A DNA stretch of 64,000 nt, from assembly GCA_039962225.1 (NCBI GenBank), contig JAMPKV010000016.1:59974-123973 (forward strand). The letters are read 5' to 3'. Numbering within the stretch: the stretch's first letter is position 1; each line of letters opens with the position of its first letter. The translations under genes and the position numbers were made by a program. Origin of the DNA: Microcoleus sp. AS-A8 (GTDB lineage: Bacteria > Cyanobacteriota > Cyanobacteriia > Cyanobacteriales > Coleofasciculaceae). The notes under the pieces are model-generated. The model searched no databases. It had not been told where the DNA came from and worked only from the letters and a program-made list of their open reading frames with translations. Positions 26,280 through 35,640 of the stretch are shown piece by piece.

Positions 26280-27743
26280 ATGACTCAGCTATTTCCTACT
26301 CCCCCGATTAAGCCTTTAGAGCGTGTTCAGGTTCGTGATGGTCTGTTGATGAATGCCGATCGCTGGCGTCGGGCGCATGAGTACCACCATGAACGTCAAA
26401 ATATTCATTACCAATCCCTCAATCAACCCGGAATTGTCTGCGGTTTGGGGGTGCGGTTAATTCCCCCACCTACGGAGGTGATTGCCCAATATCGCGATGG
26501 GCGTTGGTTGCAAATTCAACCGGGAATTGCTATTGATTTGGTGGGGAATCCCATTGTGGTTCCTGAACCGATTGAGTTTCGGATTTCCTCAGAAAATCTG
26601 ACACCAGACTCTATAAGTGTCTACTTGGTAGTCAGTTACGTTAATCCTGAGAAATTACGCCGGAAAGAACAGCGTGAAATCATTCAGGAAACGTTTCGGA
26701 TTGATGAAAAAACGAATCCACCGGGTGACTTAGAGGTGGAATTGTGCCGAATTCTACTAGAACCCGGTGCTGTGGCTGGTGTGGAATCACCGCCCTTACA
26801 AAATCCAACCGATGTCTTTTTTCCTGCGTCTAACTCCCTAGATTTACGTTACCGCACTCAAGCGCGATCGCGTTCCCAAGGGGTTGTGAGTATTGCCCAA
26901 GTTAATCCCACATCTATTACTGATGAAAAAAGTTTATCGAATCTTTCTTATTTGCTTCAGTCCGTAGCTGCACTTTACCCAGGTTTAGAAGGAGATTCAG
27001 CGATTGGGCAAGTCACGTTGCAACCAGAGGACAAGGGAGAAAGAGCCAAACTCTTAAATTATGACTTACTGTTCTTAAATTATCGACAACTCCAACTACT
27101 GAAAGAGCGTCAATGGGAGATATTAAGACAGTATTTAGAAGTCGGTGGAACTCTCTTGGTGGAAGCGCCGACGGAGGGCAGTCATATTAAAGAACTCACG
27201 GCTGTTAAGCAAGAGTTACAAAAAGCGATCGCTAATTTAGAACTCAACTCAAACACCGCAGAAGATGCTGAACTGTCAACTCTTCGCCAGGAGTTAAAGA
27301 CTGAACTAGCCAGTGTAAAAACCGAATTAGATGAAAAAATTGACCATATCTCTGTATTATTGAAAGACTTCGCCCAAAGGCTAGAGATGTCTTTAGAATC
27401 TCTGGAACGCTTAAACCGAAACCATCCCTTACGCACACAACCCTTTCTATTTTCAGCGCTTCCTACCATTGAGGAACAACCGACGCAAATCTTAATTGGG
27501 GGTGGAATCATCTTTGCGATCGGTAATTTATCATCGGCTTGGGGATTAGATGAAGAACTTTCTCTGCCACGAGAAACCATCCGAACCGCTCAAGAAATGG
27601 GAATTAATATCCTGCATTTTGCTTGGCGTCGCAGGCAAATGATGCAGGCGCTACAGATGGAAAATGCAAGTGTTCGCAGAGAATCCTCTACTCCACCCAA
27701 GAAGCAGAGAGGATTGAAGAATATCTATGACAAATTGGAGTAA
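26280..27743 (+). CDS. eCIS-associated protein with coiled coil (function unknown)
   Basis: A 487-residue protein. Residues 10-80 (LERVQVRDGLLMNADRWRRA, QPGIVCGLGVRLI) resemble the opening of phage and eCIS peripheral baseplate proteins. A middle part (about 245-300) reads LLNYDLLFLNYRQLQLLKER then LEVGGTLLVEAPTEGS, which has the look of the DUF4159 / glutamine-amidotransferase-like fold. Residues about 300-385 are a long charged coiled coil, followed by an Ile/Gly-rich beta segment (QILIGGGIIFAIGNL). It is on the eCIS operon, with 19 nt to the next gene. A peripheral baseplate or tail-fibre-like role is inferred from position. Confidence 0.7.
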   Translation: MTQLFPTPPIKPLERVQVRDGLLMNADRWRRAHEYHHERQNIHYQSLNQPGIVCGLGVRLIPPPTEVIAQYRDGRWLQIQPGIAIDLVGNPIVVPEPIEFRISSENLTPDSISVYLVVSYVNPEKLRRKEQREIIQETFRIDEKTNPPGDLEVELCRILLEPGAVAGVESPPLQNPTDVFFPASNSLDLRYRTQARSRSQGVVSIAQVNPTSITDEKSLSNLSYLLQSVAALYPGLEGDSAIGQVTLQPEDKGERAKLLNYDLLFLNYRQLQLLKERQWEILRQYLEVGGTLLVEAPTEGSHIKELTAVKQELQKAIANLELNSNTAEDAELSTLRQELKTELASVKTELDEKIDHISVLLKDFAQRLEMSLESLERLNRNHPLRTQPFLFSALPTIEEQPTQILIGGGIIFAIGNLSSAWGLDEELSLPRETIRTAQEMGINILHFAWRRRQMMQALQMENASVRRESSTPPKKQRGLKNIYDKLE

Positions 27744-27762
27744 ATAAGACGGCTAAGTTTTT

Positions 27763-28821
27763 ATGTTGACTAATCTTAAACTCGCTCCAAAATTTACACT
27801 ACTTCTCTCCCTGGTATTTATTAGCGCTATTGCCATTAGTGGAGCAATTTTATCGCAAACCACCCTGCAAAGAGCTGAAGCAGATGTGGCATATAAAGGA
27901 AAGATTCTCATGGGATTAATGAATTCCGTGAGAACTTATACCAATAATGAAATTAACCCCCTCGTAGCACCTAGGGTAGAAACAAATCCAAAATTTATTC
28001 CTCAATCCATTCCGAGTTACTCGGTGAGGCAAGTCTTTGAAATTCTCCGCCAAGATGCAGCGTATAAAGACTATTTTTACAAAGATGCTGTACTGAATCC
28101 TACCAATTTGCGGGATTATGTAGATGAATTTGAGGTAGACCTTGTCAAGCAATTTCGGGAAGATCCAAATCTAAAAGAAGTATCGGGATTTAGAAATCGA
28201 TCGGGAGAAGAAGTATTTTATTATGCTCAACCGATTACTATTAAAAAACAGAGTTGCCTACGCTGTCATAGTACACCCGAAGCTGCACCTAAAAGCCAAC
28301 TCGCGACGTATGGCGCGGAACATGGGTTTGGTTGGGAGCTGAATAAAGTTTTAGGTAGCCAAACGATTTATGTTCCTTCTGAAGAAATTTTTGCAGCCGC
28401 CCGCCATAATTTATCGTTAGTTATGGGCATTTTTATCGGAATTTTTGCCCTGGTAATTTTGCTGATTAATTTCTTGTTGAAGCAGGCTGTGATTCAGCCG
28501 ATTCGACCGATGGCAAGATTAGCCCAAAAAATTAGCAGCGAGCAATTCCTGATGGAAGAAAATGAAGAAGTCGATCTAGCGAGTCTGGAAAAAGTGTCTA
28601 AAAAGTCTGACGAATTAGGTCAATTAGCACGGCTGTTCCAGCAGATGGCTCATTCTATCTATGTGCGCGAACAAAGCTTTGCTCAACAATTACAACAACT
28701 TCGGAATAAAAGCGACCAAACTCAGGCTCGGACACAAGCGAAAACCAGTGAAATGGCTTACCTTAAATCTTTACAGGAAAAATCCAAAACGATTAGAAGC
28801 AAAACCAAAGGCTCTAGTTGA
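27763..28821 (+). CDS. Tll0287-like (DUF3365) haem sensor with HAMP domain
   Basis: A 352-residue protein. One membrane span (about 10-31), an extracytoplasmic DUF3365/c-Tll0287-like domain with the c-type haem motif CLRCH (C165, C168, H169), a second span (about 215-240), a HAMP region (about 245-300) and a short coiled tail. The domain is known to bind c-type haem and is thought to sense redox state or ligand. There is no kinase or cyclase. It sits 19 nt after one eCIS gene and abuts the next, so a redox sensor is embedded in a tail-like operon. Confidence 0.85.
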   Translation: MLTNLKLAPKFTLLLSLVFISAIAISGAILSQTTLQRAEADVAYKGKILMGLMNSVRTYTNNEINPLVAPRVETNPKFIPQSIPSYSVRQVFEILRQDAAYKDYFYKDAVLNPTNLRDYVDEFEVDLVKQFREDPNLKEVSGFRNRSGEEVFYYAQPITIKKQSCLRCHSTPEAAPKSQLATYGAEHGFGWELNKVLGSQTIYVPSEEIFAAARHNLSLVMGIFIGIFALVILLINFLLKQAVIQPIRPMARLAQKISSEQFLMEENEEVDLASLEKVSKKSDELGQLARLFQQMAHSIYVREQSFAQQLQQLRNKSDQTQARTQAKTSEMAYLKSLQEKSKTIRSKTKGSS

Positions 28822-28826
28822 TTAAA

Positions 28827-30947
28827 ATGGCAGACAATCCCATCAGTATTAAAGTCTCTGCACAGGTACTTAAATTCAGACCCGGTGGCCCTCCGGCGAC
28901 CTTTGAAGTGACAGTTGATAATGATAGCGATCGCTTTGCTTCATTTCAATTAGAAGTCGTGGCGGCTGGCGCTGATTCTACTCCGAGTTTTCGCTGGTAC
29001 ACCCTCTCCCCGGAAGTCAGTTCCAAAAAACCCCCAGGAGATAGTACCAAATTCCTGGTGACCATTACGGATTCACCCGTACCCGGCTTTGCCGGCATGA
29101 TGAACCTCACGGTGCGGGTTTTCTCCCTAGAACTCCGGGATGAGGAACGGCAAGTTTTGCGTCTGTATGTACAAGAGGGTACGGGAGCGAAACCGTTAAA
29201 AATTGACCTGCCGGTGCGAAAATTTCAGGCGGCACCAGGAGCACAGGTGGAAATCCCCGTGCGGTTGCTGAACCCGAATCAACAGACGATGGATGTCATG
29301 CTCAGTTTTTTAGGAGTGGAGTCATCTTGGTTACTCAAGGGTGCTGAACAACGGTTGCAATTAGACCCAGGCGAACAAACTGAGGTAATCTTTTACTGCC
29401 AACCTCCAGATGCGATCGCCCTATCTCCCTGTCAAATCTACCCCTTTACCATTGAGGCAACGCACCACAAAGGAACTGTGGTGCGCGACCAAGGCACCCT
29501 TGAGGTTCTGCCGACAGGTTATGTAGATTTCAGTTGCACGCCTCAGCAGCAAACTATCCCAGCCAAAGGCAGGAAGCGCTTCAGGCGTCACACGGAACCT
29601 GTAACTTATGAACTGCAATTTGAGAATGCCAGTAACTTATGCTCCGCTGCCAGCATTCAAATTCAGGGTAAGGATTGGCAGAAATGCAATTTAGAGGTGA
29701 TTCCGCCAGAGACGGAACTTCGTCCCGGTGAGACGAGCACAGCTCTTTTGTTAGTCAGTAAACCACGTCCCCGGTGGGGTATCCGAGAAAAACTGCTGTT
29801 GGAAGTCACCGCTATTTTGTCAGATCGGCGGTTAGATTTACGCAATGATACCCAATTTCTGGAATTACGGGTTTTGCCGATTATCCCTTTTGCGCTGCAA
29901 GTCCTGGGAGGACTGCTGCTACTGCTGCTGTTATTTCTGTTGTTTCGACCTTTTCAGGGACACACGGCGGCTGTATCCTCTGTGCGCTTCAATGGATTAG
30001 CCGATCGCGTGATTAGTGGTTCTGCCGATCAAACCATCCGCCGTTGGACTGTTCAAGGTAATCAGCTAAAACCCATGGGAGTGTTTGGACGGACGGGTAA
30101 AGCGGTGCGTGTCGTTCGCTTTAAACCGGTGAACAACGACATTGTCGCCGCTGGGTTGGAGAATGGGGAGATTCAACTGTGGGATGTGTTGGCGAATCGC
30201 AAAGAACCGTTAGAGTTCTTCTTTAATGACAGAGATGACCGAGTTTTAGATTTGGAGTTTACGAAAGACTCGCGCTACCTATTTAGCAGTCATGGTAGTG
30301 GTTTAATCCTCGCGTGGGATTTGGAAGGTGAAGCATCAAACGCTCTGAGTAATAGCAAAAAGCCTCTGGCTAAGCTCAAATCTGACTTTGCTGTGTATGA
30401 TTTGGCAGTAGTGGGTACAGGCGGAACAAATTTAGCGATTGGCGGACGGTATAACCGATTAGTCGTGTGGAATATTACGTCCAACAAAATCCGCCGCGTC
30501 CCCTATCGGCAAGGCGACCAAAATAGTTATATCCAGAGTCTTGCCGTCGCTGGTGATAAGCCGAATCTGATGGCAACGGCTGATAATCAGGGAAATATTA
30601 CTTTATGGGATATGCGCCAATGTTTAGCGAAGGATACTAAATGTGAAATTCTAGATGAATGGTCAACGGGTCATGGTGGTAAACCCGTGCGTTCTGTGAA
30701 CCTGAGCAAAGATGGGTGTTATTTAGCCAGTGCTGGAGATGATGGACGGGAGATGCTTTGGCCTTTGACGATGGATGGTGCACGCGATCTCAAGTTCTTG
30801 AATGGCAGAAAACTGGATCAGTTTCCCACCAAAATTAATGATGTGAATCTGATTTTACGGGGGGAAGATATTCTCGTGGTGAGTGGTAGTGATGACCATG
30901 GGGTGAGGTTGCGTCGTGTGGAAAAGAGTAATACAGGTTGCAAGTAG
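28827..30947 (+). CDS. eCIS-linked membrane protein: Ig-like domains, one span, WD40 propeller
   Basis: About 706 residues. Residues 5-350 hold three to four Ig-like/NEW3-type beta domains (FEVTVDNDSDRFASFQLEVV, VEIPVRLLNPNQQTMDVMLS, TYELQFENASN). One strong span at about 353-373 (LQVLGGLLLLLLLFLLF) follows, with no signal peptide. The C-terminal half is a WD40-type propeller (FQGHTAAVSSVRFNG, VISGSADQTIRRW, LASAGDDGREMLWPL). The ATG at 28827 is preferred over TTG at 28818. It overlaps the haem sensor stop region. I infer a membrane-docking platform for the injection system; the topology is not determined by sequence. Confidence 0.8.
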   Translation: MADNPISIKVSAQVLKFRPGGPPATFEVTVDNDSDRFASFQLEVVAAGADSTPSFRWYTLSPEVSSKKPPGDSTKFLVTITDSPVPGFAGMMNLTVRVFSLELRDEERQVLRLYVQEGTGAKPLKIDLPVRKFQAAPGAQVEIPVRLLNPNQQTMDVMLSFLGVESSWLLKGAEQRLQLDPGEQTEVIFYCQPPDAIALSPCQIYPFTIEATHHKGTVVRDQGTLEVLPTGYVDFSCTPQQQTIPAKGRKRFRRHTEPVTYELQFENASNLCSAASIQIQGKDWQKCNLEVIPPETELRPGETSTALLLVSKPRPRWGIREKLLLEVTAILSDRRLDLRNDTQFLELRVLPIIPFALQVLGGLLLLLLLFLLFRPFQGHTAAVSSVRFNGLADRVISGSADQTIRRWTVQGNQLKPMGVFGRTGKAVRVVRFKPVNNDIVAAGLENGEIQLWDVLANRKEPLEFFFNDRDDRVLDLEFTKDSRYLFSSHGSGLILAWDLEGEASNALSNSKKPLAKLKSDFAVYDLAVVGTGGTNLAIGGRYNRLVVWNITSNKIRRVPYRQGDQNSYIQSLAVAGDKPNLMATADNQGNITLWDMRQCLAKDTKCEILDEWSTGHGGKPVRSVNLSKDGCYLASAGDDGREMLWPLTMDGARDLKFLNGRKLDQFPTKINDVNLILRGEDILVVSGSDDHGVRLRRVEKSNTGCK

Positions 30948-30971
30948 ATGGGGTGGGAAGTTTGGTTTTAA

Positions 30972-31004
30972 TTAACCACAGAGGCACAGAGAACGCAGAG
31001 GAGA
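30972..31004 (+). repeat. Dispersed repeat, AACCACAGAGGCACAGAG family
   Basis: AATTAACCACAGAGGCACAG, then AGAACGCAGAGGAG. It lies between the two large membrane-protein genes. Confidence 0.8.
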
Positions 31005-31161
31005 GAAAGAAACAGAAAGAGAGAGAGGGAGGTTGGTTTTTTGTGTTTTGAACAGGGAAAGTGACGGAAGGTAGAGAATTCTCTCTCAATCGGAGCGATT
31101 GCCCTAAAGGGGTACCAGTGAAGCGGTTCGCTAATTGCCACAGAAGCCAGGAGTCACAACG

Positions 31162-34095
31162 ATGGCGAGGAAGACACGCGATGTCGGTTCTATAGGGACA
31201 GAACGCCAAGAAGATAAAGGTCTAAGCATGGGCGATATCCTCATGTTGCCTGACTCTCAACGGCGAGTTGTGCAATGGATGATGCGTCAGGGAGACTGCG
31301 CGTTGCACGATGTTGCTGCGAATACGGAGCAGGATGAGGGAGATGCTGCGATCGCACTGTACGATTTGATGGAGCAGGGCTTTGTCCAGGAAATAGAAGT
31401 AGATGGTGAGACACTCTACCGCATTCGTCTTGCTTCCAAAGAAGGCATCAAGCAGTTACCTCAAACTATCCAGCAAGCGCTAGCACCGGGTAAACCGCTG
31501 GCGGTGATTCCTAATCCATCGGGAGATTATGCTGTAATCGCCGGGTCAACTTTTGAGCTGTGTGTCACTGTCAGTAATAAGGGGAATCAGAGTGCCTTAA
31601 TCGATATCTATATTGATGAAGTGTCGCAGATGCTGCGTCAGTGGTGTGATTCGCCTTTTGAGCGGCTGGCGTTAAGCCCCAAATCGACGAGTGAGGTGGT
31701 GTTTCAGTTTCAGGTACCGCCGCAAACTTTAGCGGGTACCTATCACTACCAGCTTGTCGTAGATGCGCCGCAACATTATCCCGAAGATACTCCGATTCGT
31801 TACTCCCAGCGCCTCCAAGTTTTGTCGGCGATTGAGGATGCGGTAACGGTTAGCGACCCCACGTTTACGGTTATCCCCGCGACTAGCTCAGTTGCACCCC
31901 TTGTCATCCAACCCGGACAACCGCTACAGGTTACGGTTTTAGTGGATAACCGCTCTGATCGGGTAGACCGTTTTTGGCTGGGTTGTTCGGATTTGCAGGA
32001 AAGCTGGTTTACGGTACGCTATCCCGAAGGCTTACAGTTACCGGGTTTAGTGACGACGAGTGATGGGTTAGACCTCAACCCCGGTGCGAAGGGCGAAATT
32101 GTCCTGCTGTTGCACCCGCCACTCAATGCGCTAGCGGGGAATTACTTTGCCACCCTCCGCTTACAATCTGCCAACCATCTGGATGCGGTGCTGCTGGATG
32201 TTATCTACCTCCAGGTTCTCCCGGTTTACCTGATTACAGTTGAGCTTCGCACACTCTTGGGTCAGGTGAAACGGTCGGCTGGATTATTTGAAGTCCGGTT
32301 GACGAATGCGGGGAATACGGAACGGGACATTATCGTCCGCACGATTAGTTTTGATGAAGACAACCTGTGTACCTATACCTTGGAACCGGTTGAGGTTCGG
32401 ATACTGCCGGGATCGGTGGGAATTGTTGCCCTAGAGGTAGAACCGACTCAGTGGTGGCGTCGTCCAATTTATGGGGGTGGCAGACTGATCCACTTTGGCG
32501 TCGAACTCGAAGACCCAAAGTTGCTGCCTGTGCCGAACGATTTGCCCCAAGGCGCTTTGCTGTGGGAACCGCGTCCTTGGTGGCAGTTTTTGCTGGTGTT
32601 GTTGGTTGGGGTTGGCACGCTGGCTGCGATCGCATTTCTGATTTGGTGGCTGTTTTTTCGACCCCCTGCCCCCCCCAAGATTGTGGAATTCTCTTCAGAT
32701 AACCCAGCCTACCAAGAAGCAGAGGGTGATTTTGTTCAGCTCAATTGGCAAATTCGTAACCCCCGACAAATTCAGGCGATCGCATTAACGGGTCAGTCGC
32801 CGGATGGGTCAGCTTCTGTGCAACCTGTAACTTACGATTTCAGCAAAGGTGTTCCCAACCAGCTCAAAGAATTTTGCATCATCCGGGCGATGCTAATTTG
32901 CAAACATGTCCGCACGGAAGCACGTCAAGCCGGGAATTATGTATTTGAACTCAAAGTATTTTCTAAACGGAAAAAAGACACCGCCGCAGATTCGGTGAAA
33001 ACCAATACGGTTAAAATTCAATCCGTAGAACCCCCAAAAATTAGCGAATTTGTATCAACAAAACCCATTTACCAAGAAGCCAGTGTTAGCAGTAGGGGCG
33101 GTGTCTCCGTGCCCGCCCAGAAGCCGGGAGTAAATTCTGTTCCGGGAGATATGATTCTCCTGAATTGGAAGATTAACAACCCAGAACAACTCAAAGAATT
33201 AAGACTTATTGCTCGATTACCTGATGGCTCAGCCATTAGTGGATTGCGACCTTTCAACTTCAGTCAAGGAATTCCTAAAGAACTGCAAGAATTTTGTCAA
33301 CTCCCCCAAGAATTAATCTGCAAAAATATACCGACAGGCATTCGCAAACCCGGTGATTATATCTTTGAACTCACAGCCGTTCCCAAGAAAGGAGAGGAAG
33401 AAAAGCCAATCTCAGTCAAGACAGATACGATTAAAATTTTGCCGACTATAGTCCCGATTAAGATTGTCGCCTTCAAGGTCAATGGTAAGGATGCGGGGGG
33501 TAAATATTTGGTTCCAATTAATCCAGAAAGGCCGATCAGACCCCTCGCTTTAACCTGGCAAGTAGAGGGGGGTAAAGATATGAAAGTGGAGATTCTGCCT
33601 GCGCCGGGAACGGTTCCGCCTGTGGGTGCGATCGCATATCCTTTAAGTCAGCAACCTGCCAGTGAAACCGTAACACTTAAAGTAACCAATGGGACGGGTC
33701 AGGAATTCAGCCGTTCTGTGACGTTTGAAACGGTTATCCCCCCACAACCCGAACCAGTCGCGACTCCCGCAGCACCGACTCAACAAATACCCATGCGTCT
33801 TCCAGGAATACCCACACTCTCCCCAACTCCTCCTGCGCCACCACCCCCTTCCCCGTTACTCCTTCCCTCTCCAACCTCTACTTCTCAAACACCTTTACCG
33901 TCACCCTCACCCGCAGGTTCCCCCTCCTCCTCACCTTTACCGTCACCCTCACCCGCAGGTTCCCCCTCCTCCTCACCCGCAGGTTCCCCCTCTCCTTCGC
34001 CTACAGCGTCGCCCTTGCTCTCTCCTGGCGGTTCGCCGTCACCTTCCGACCCGGATACTCTCTCCCCATCTGAACTACCCCCTCGCTTTGATTAG
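31162..34095 (+). CDS. eCIS-linked membrane protein: winged helix, Ig-like domains, one span, Pro/Ser tail
   Basis: About 977 residues from the ATG with AGGAG 8 nt upstream. Residues about 20-85 look like a winged helix (RRVVQWMMRQGDCALHDVAA, ALYDLMEQGFVQEIEVDG). Four Ig-like domains follow to about 460 (VTVSNKGNQSALIDIYIDEV, VTVLVDNRSDRVDRFWLGCS), then one span at about 474-500. Beyond it are two homologous beta repeats (each beginning KIVEFSSDNPAYQEA / KISEFVSTKPIYQEA), another beta domain and a 110-residue Pro/Ser tail. The tail suggests it spans or enters a cell-wall-like layer. It is the last gene of the eCIS block and resembles its neighbour in plan. Confidence 0.78.
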   Translation: MARKTRDVGSIGTERQEDKGLSMGDILMLPDSQRRVVQWMMRQGDCALHDVAANTEQDEGDAAIALYDLMEQGFVQEIEVDGETLYRIRLASKEGIKQLPQTIQQALAPGKPLAVIPNPSGDYAVIAGSTFELCVTVSNKGNQSALIDIYIDEVSQMLRQWCDSPFERLALSPKSTSEVVFQFQVPPQTLAGTYHYQLVVDAPQHYPEDTPIRYSQRLQVLSAIEDAVTVSDPTFTVIPATSSVAPLVIQPGQPLQVTVLVDNRSDRVDRFWLGCSDLQESWFTVRYPEGLQLPGLVTTSDGLDLNPGAKGEIVLLLHPPLNALAGNYFATLRLQSANHLDAVLLDVIYLQVLPVYLITVELRTLLGQVKRSAGLFEVRLTNAGNTERDIIVRTISFDEDNLCTYTLEPVEVRILPGSVGIVALEVEPTQWWRRPIYGGGRLIHFGVELEDPKLLPVPNDLPQGALLWEPRPWWQFLLVLLVGVGTLAAIAFLIWWLFFRPPAPPKIVEFSSDNPAYQEAEGDFVQLNWQIRNPRQIQAIALTGQSPDGSASVQPVTYDFSKGVPNQLKEFCIIRAMLICKHVRTEARQAGNYVFELKVFSKRKKDTAADSVKTNTVKIQSVEPPKISEFVSTKPIYQEASVSSRGGVSVPAQKPGVNSVPGDMILLNWKINNPEQLKELRLIARLPDGSAISGLRPFNFSQGIPKELQEFCQLPQELICKNIPTGIRKPGDYIFELTAVPKKGEEEKPISVKTDTIKILPTIVPIKIVAFKVNGKDAGGKYLVPINPERPIRPLALTWQVEGGKDMKVEILPAPGTVPPVGAIAYPLSQQPASETVTLKVTNGTGQEFSRSVTFETVIPPQPEPVATPAAPTQQIPMRLPGIPTLSPTPPAPPPPSPLLLPSPTSTSQTPLPSPSPAGSPSSSPLPSPSPAGSPSSSPAGSPSPSPTASPLLSPGGSPSPSDPDTLSPSELPPRFD
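33891..33990 (+). repeat. Perfect 42-nt tandem duplication in the Pro/Ser tail
   Basis: The 42-nt unit starting ACCTTTACCGTCACCCTCAC is present twice without a mismatch (33891-33932, 33933-33974) and is followed by a partial third copy. It encodes Pro-Ser-Pro-rich sequence. The length keeps the frame. Confidence 0.9.
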
Positions 34096-34218
34096 ACTTT
34101 GAAGAATAGAACTTACACACTTGCCTCTCTGCCGCTTATTTTTAAAACGCAAGTGAATGGTTAAAAAACGTATTTTTCAATAGGCTTTTTATAGCCAAAA
34201 TCAGATATTACTGGTAAT

Positions 34219-34791
34219 TCAAACATTACCGGGTTTCAGCCAGCTAAATAACTCACCAACGCTTAACTTTAAATCTGCAAGAAATTCTGGAGTTGGGAGT
34301 AACTGCTCTGACTCTTGCAAAAATATGGGTTGTTGAGAAGCAGGATAGGCAAACACAGATTTCTCTGCTGGATCGATCAGCCAACCCATCTGACAACCTG
34401 AATTGAGACAATGCAGAATATTACTGATTACTTTCGTCTGGTTTTGGTCTGGAGATAAAATCTCAAGTGTCCAGTCTGGATGAGCGGCAAAAACATTGGC
34501 AATATCACCTTCTTCATCCAAGGGAATGCGATTCCAAGTAAAAACAGCAATATCTGGCACGATGGAACGTCCACCAAAGGTACACCGGAGTTCTGGAAAT
34601 GCCCAAGCAATCCGTTGCGGCTTGACTACCGCATTAATTGTTGTAATCAGTTCTCCCTGAATTGTGCTGTGTTTTCCTTGAGGCATTGGTTTTTGAATGA
34701 TTTGACCATTGATGTATTCGCTAGCAGGTTCAGTTTCTGGTAGTTGCAAAAACTCTGCCAGGGTTAATGGTTTCGTAGGGACTTGAACCAT
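34219..34791 (-). CDS. Uma2 family (DUF820) putative endonuclease
   Basis: A 190-residue protein with the Uma2/DUF820 layout: TLAEFLQLPETEPASEYING, GKHSTIQGELITTIN, the catalytic-type PDIAVF and the downstream TLEILSPDQNQTKV pair (Asp, Glu, then Lys/Gln). These are PD-(D/E)XK-fold proteins that are extremely abundant in cyanobacteria; the real substrate is uncertain and nuclease activity is inferred from fold. It is convergent with the end of the eCIS block and looks unrelated to it. Confidence 0.9.
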   Translation of the reverse strand: MVQVPTKPLTLAEFLQLPETEPASEYINGQIIQKPMPQGKHSTIQGELITTINAVVKPQRIAWAFPELRCTFGGRSIVPDIAVFTWNRIPLDEEGDIANVFAAHPDWTLEILSPDQNQTKVISNILHCLNSGCQMGWLIDPAEKSVFAYPASQQPIFLQESEQLLPTPEFLADLKLSVGELFSWLKPGNV

Positions 34792-34843
34792 AGTTTGAAG
34801 CTCTGATGCCGAATATATTTATTGTCTCAAGTTTCTACTATCT

Positions 34844-35062
34844 ATGGGCAAGCCAATGAGAGCACTTTGCAAAACAGCTAAATGGTCGCTAGTCGGATTG
34901 AGTGTAATTTACATCCTTGGTGCGTATGGGCAGATTATTCCGATCCTTGTCTTTCTGGTTGCGATCGCAATTATGCTCCCATCGGCTGAACCCCTGCTAA
35001 TCCTGCAACGTCTAATCAGGGAAGGCAAATCCTGTGCGAGGATCGCGGATATAAAGCCCTAG
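34844..35062 (+). CDS. Small putative membrane protein (72 aa)
   Basis: ATG-start frame: short basic N-terminus, then a long hydrophobic region (residues about 14-50, LVGLSVIYILGAYGQIIPIL), then a basic end. It overlaps the 3' end of the convergent gene at 35012 by about 50 nt. I recognise no family. The hydrophobic pattern favours a real product, but the overlap weakens that. Confidence 0.35.
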   Translation: MGKPMRALCKTAKWSLVGLSVIYILGAYGQIIPILVFLVAIAIMLPSAEPLLILQRLIREGKSCARIADIKP

Positions 35063-35587
35063 AACTAACGATTCCATCACCGTGTCCCATACGGGAATCA
35101 GGCGCTCGGCATCATCTGCCCAATAGTCAAACGTAATCAAACACTGAACTCCAGAACCCAACCCAATAGCAATGCGGGAATAGGCTTCGCGGTTTTCTTG
35201 GGGGTCAATAAATTTGATTTGAGTCCAAACGATACGGGCTGTTTGGCGTTTGAATTGAATCACTTCTCCTCGCTCAATGACATTCCGCTTCTCCTCTCGA
35301 ACCGTCTTTTTTAAGAGCGGAACCAGCGGAAAATCTGCCCAGTTGCCAGGGGGTAATAAATTGAAAGAAGCTTCTAAGCGGCAATCATCATTCGGAGGCT
35401 TTTTGTCGAGAAACCGAAACGATTTCGTATCCGGTTCAAAATGCCAATCTTCGGGCACATCGAAGCGCAACGCTCCTCGCCCTGCGACAAAGATCCGAGT
35501 TCCTGGTTTTGATTCCCAGTTATGGTCTTCTTTGAGTTCTAGAGTTTCCTTAAGCCATTGGAGATTATGCTTTTTGCCCTTAGCCAT
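35012..35587 (-). CDS. Conserved hypothetical protein
   Basis: About 191 residues from the ATG at 35587 (GGAG 5 nt upstream); the frame extends to 35644 but lacks support there. It contains RGALRFDVPEDWHFEPDTKS and CRLEASFNLLPPGNWADFPL, then ITFDYWADDAERLIPVWDTV and MESLVLG. This resembles stress-type proteins with a central beta sheet that measure or bind something (PsbP/DcrB-like 'VMESL' ends). No signal peptide. It begins 53 nt downstream of the methyltransferase-HIT gene, so it may be co-transcribed with it. Function unknown. Confidence 0.75.
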   Translation of the reverse strand: MAKGKKHNLQWLKETLELKEDHNWESKPGTRIFVAGRGALRFDVPEDWHFEPDTKSFRFLDKKPPNDDCRLEASFNLLPPGNWADFPLVPLLKKTVREEKRNVIERGEVIQFKRQTARIVWTQIKFIDPQENREAYSRIAIGLGSGVQCLITFDYWADDAERLIPVWDTVMESLVLGLYIRDPRTGFAFPD

Positions 35588-35640
35588 AGCCACTCCATCT
35601 GTTAACCTCCTTATTATTTTGCCGTGTCTGGAGCAAGAAC

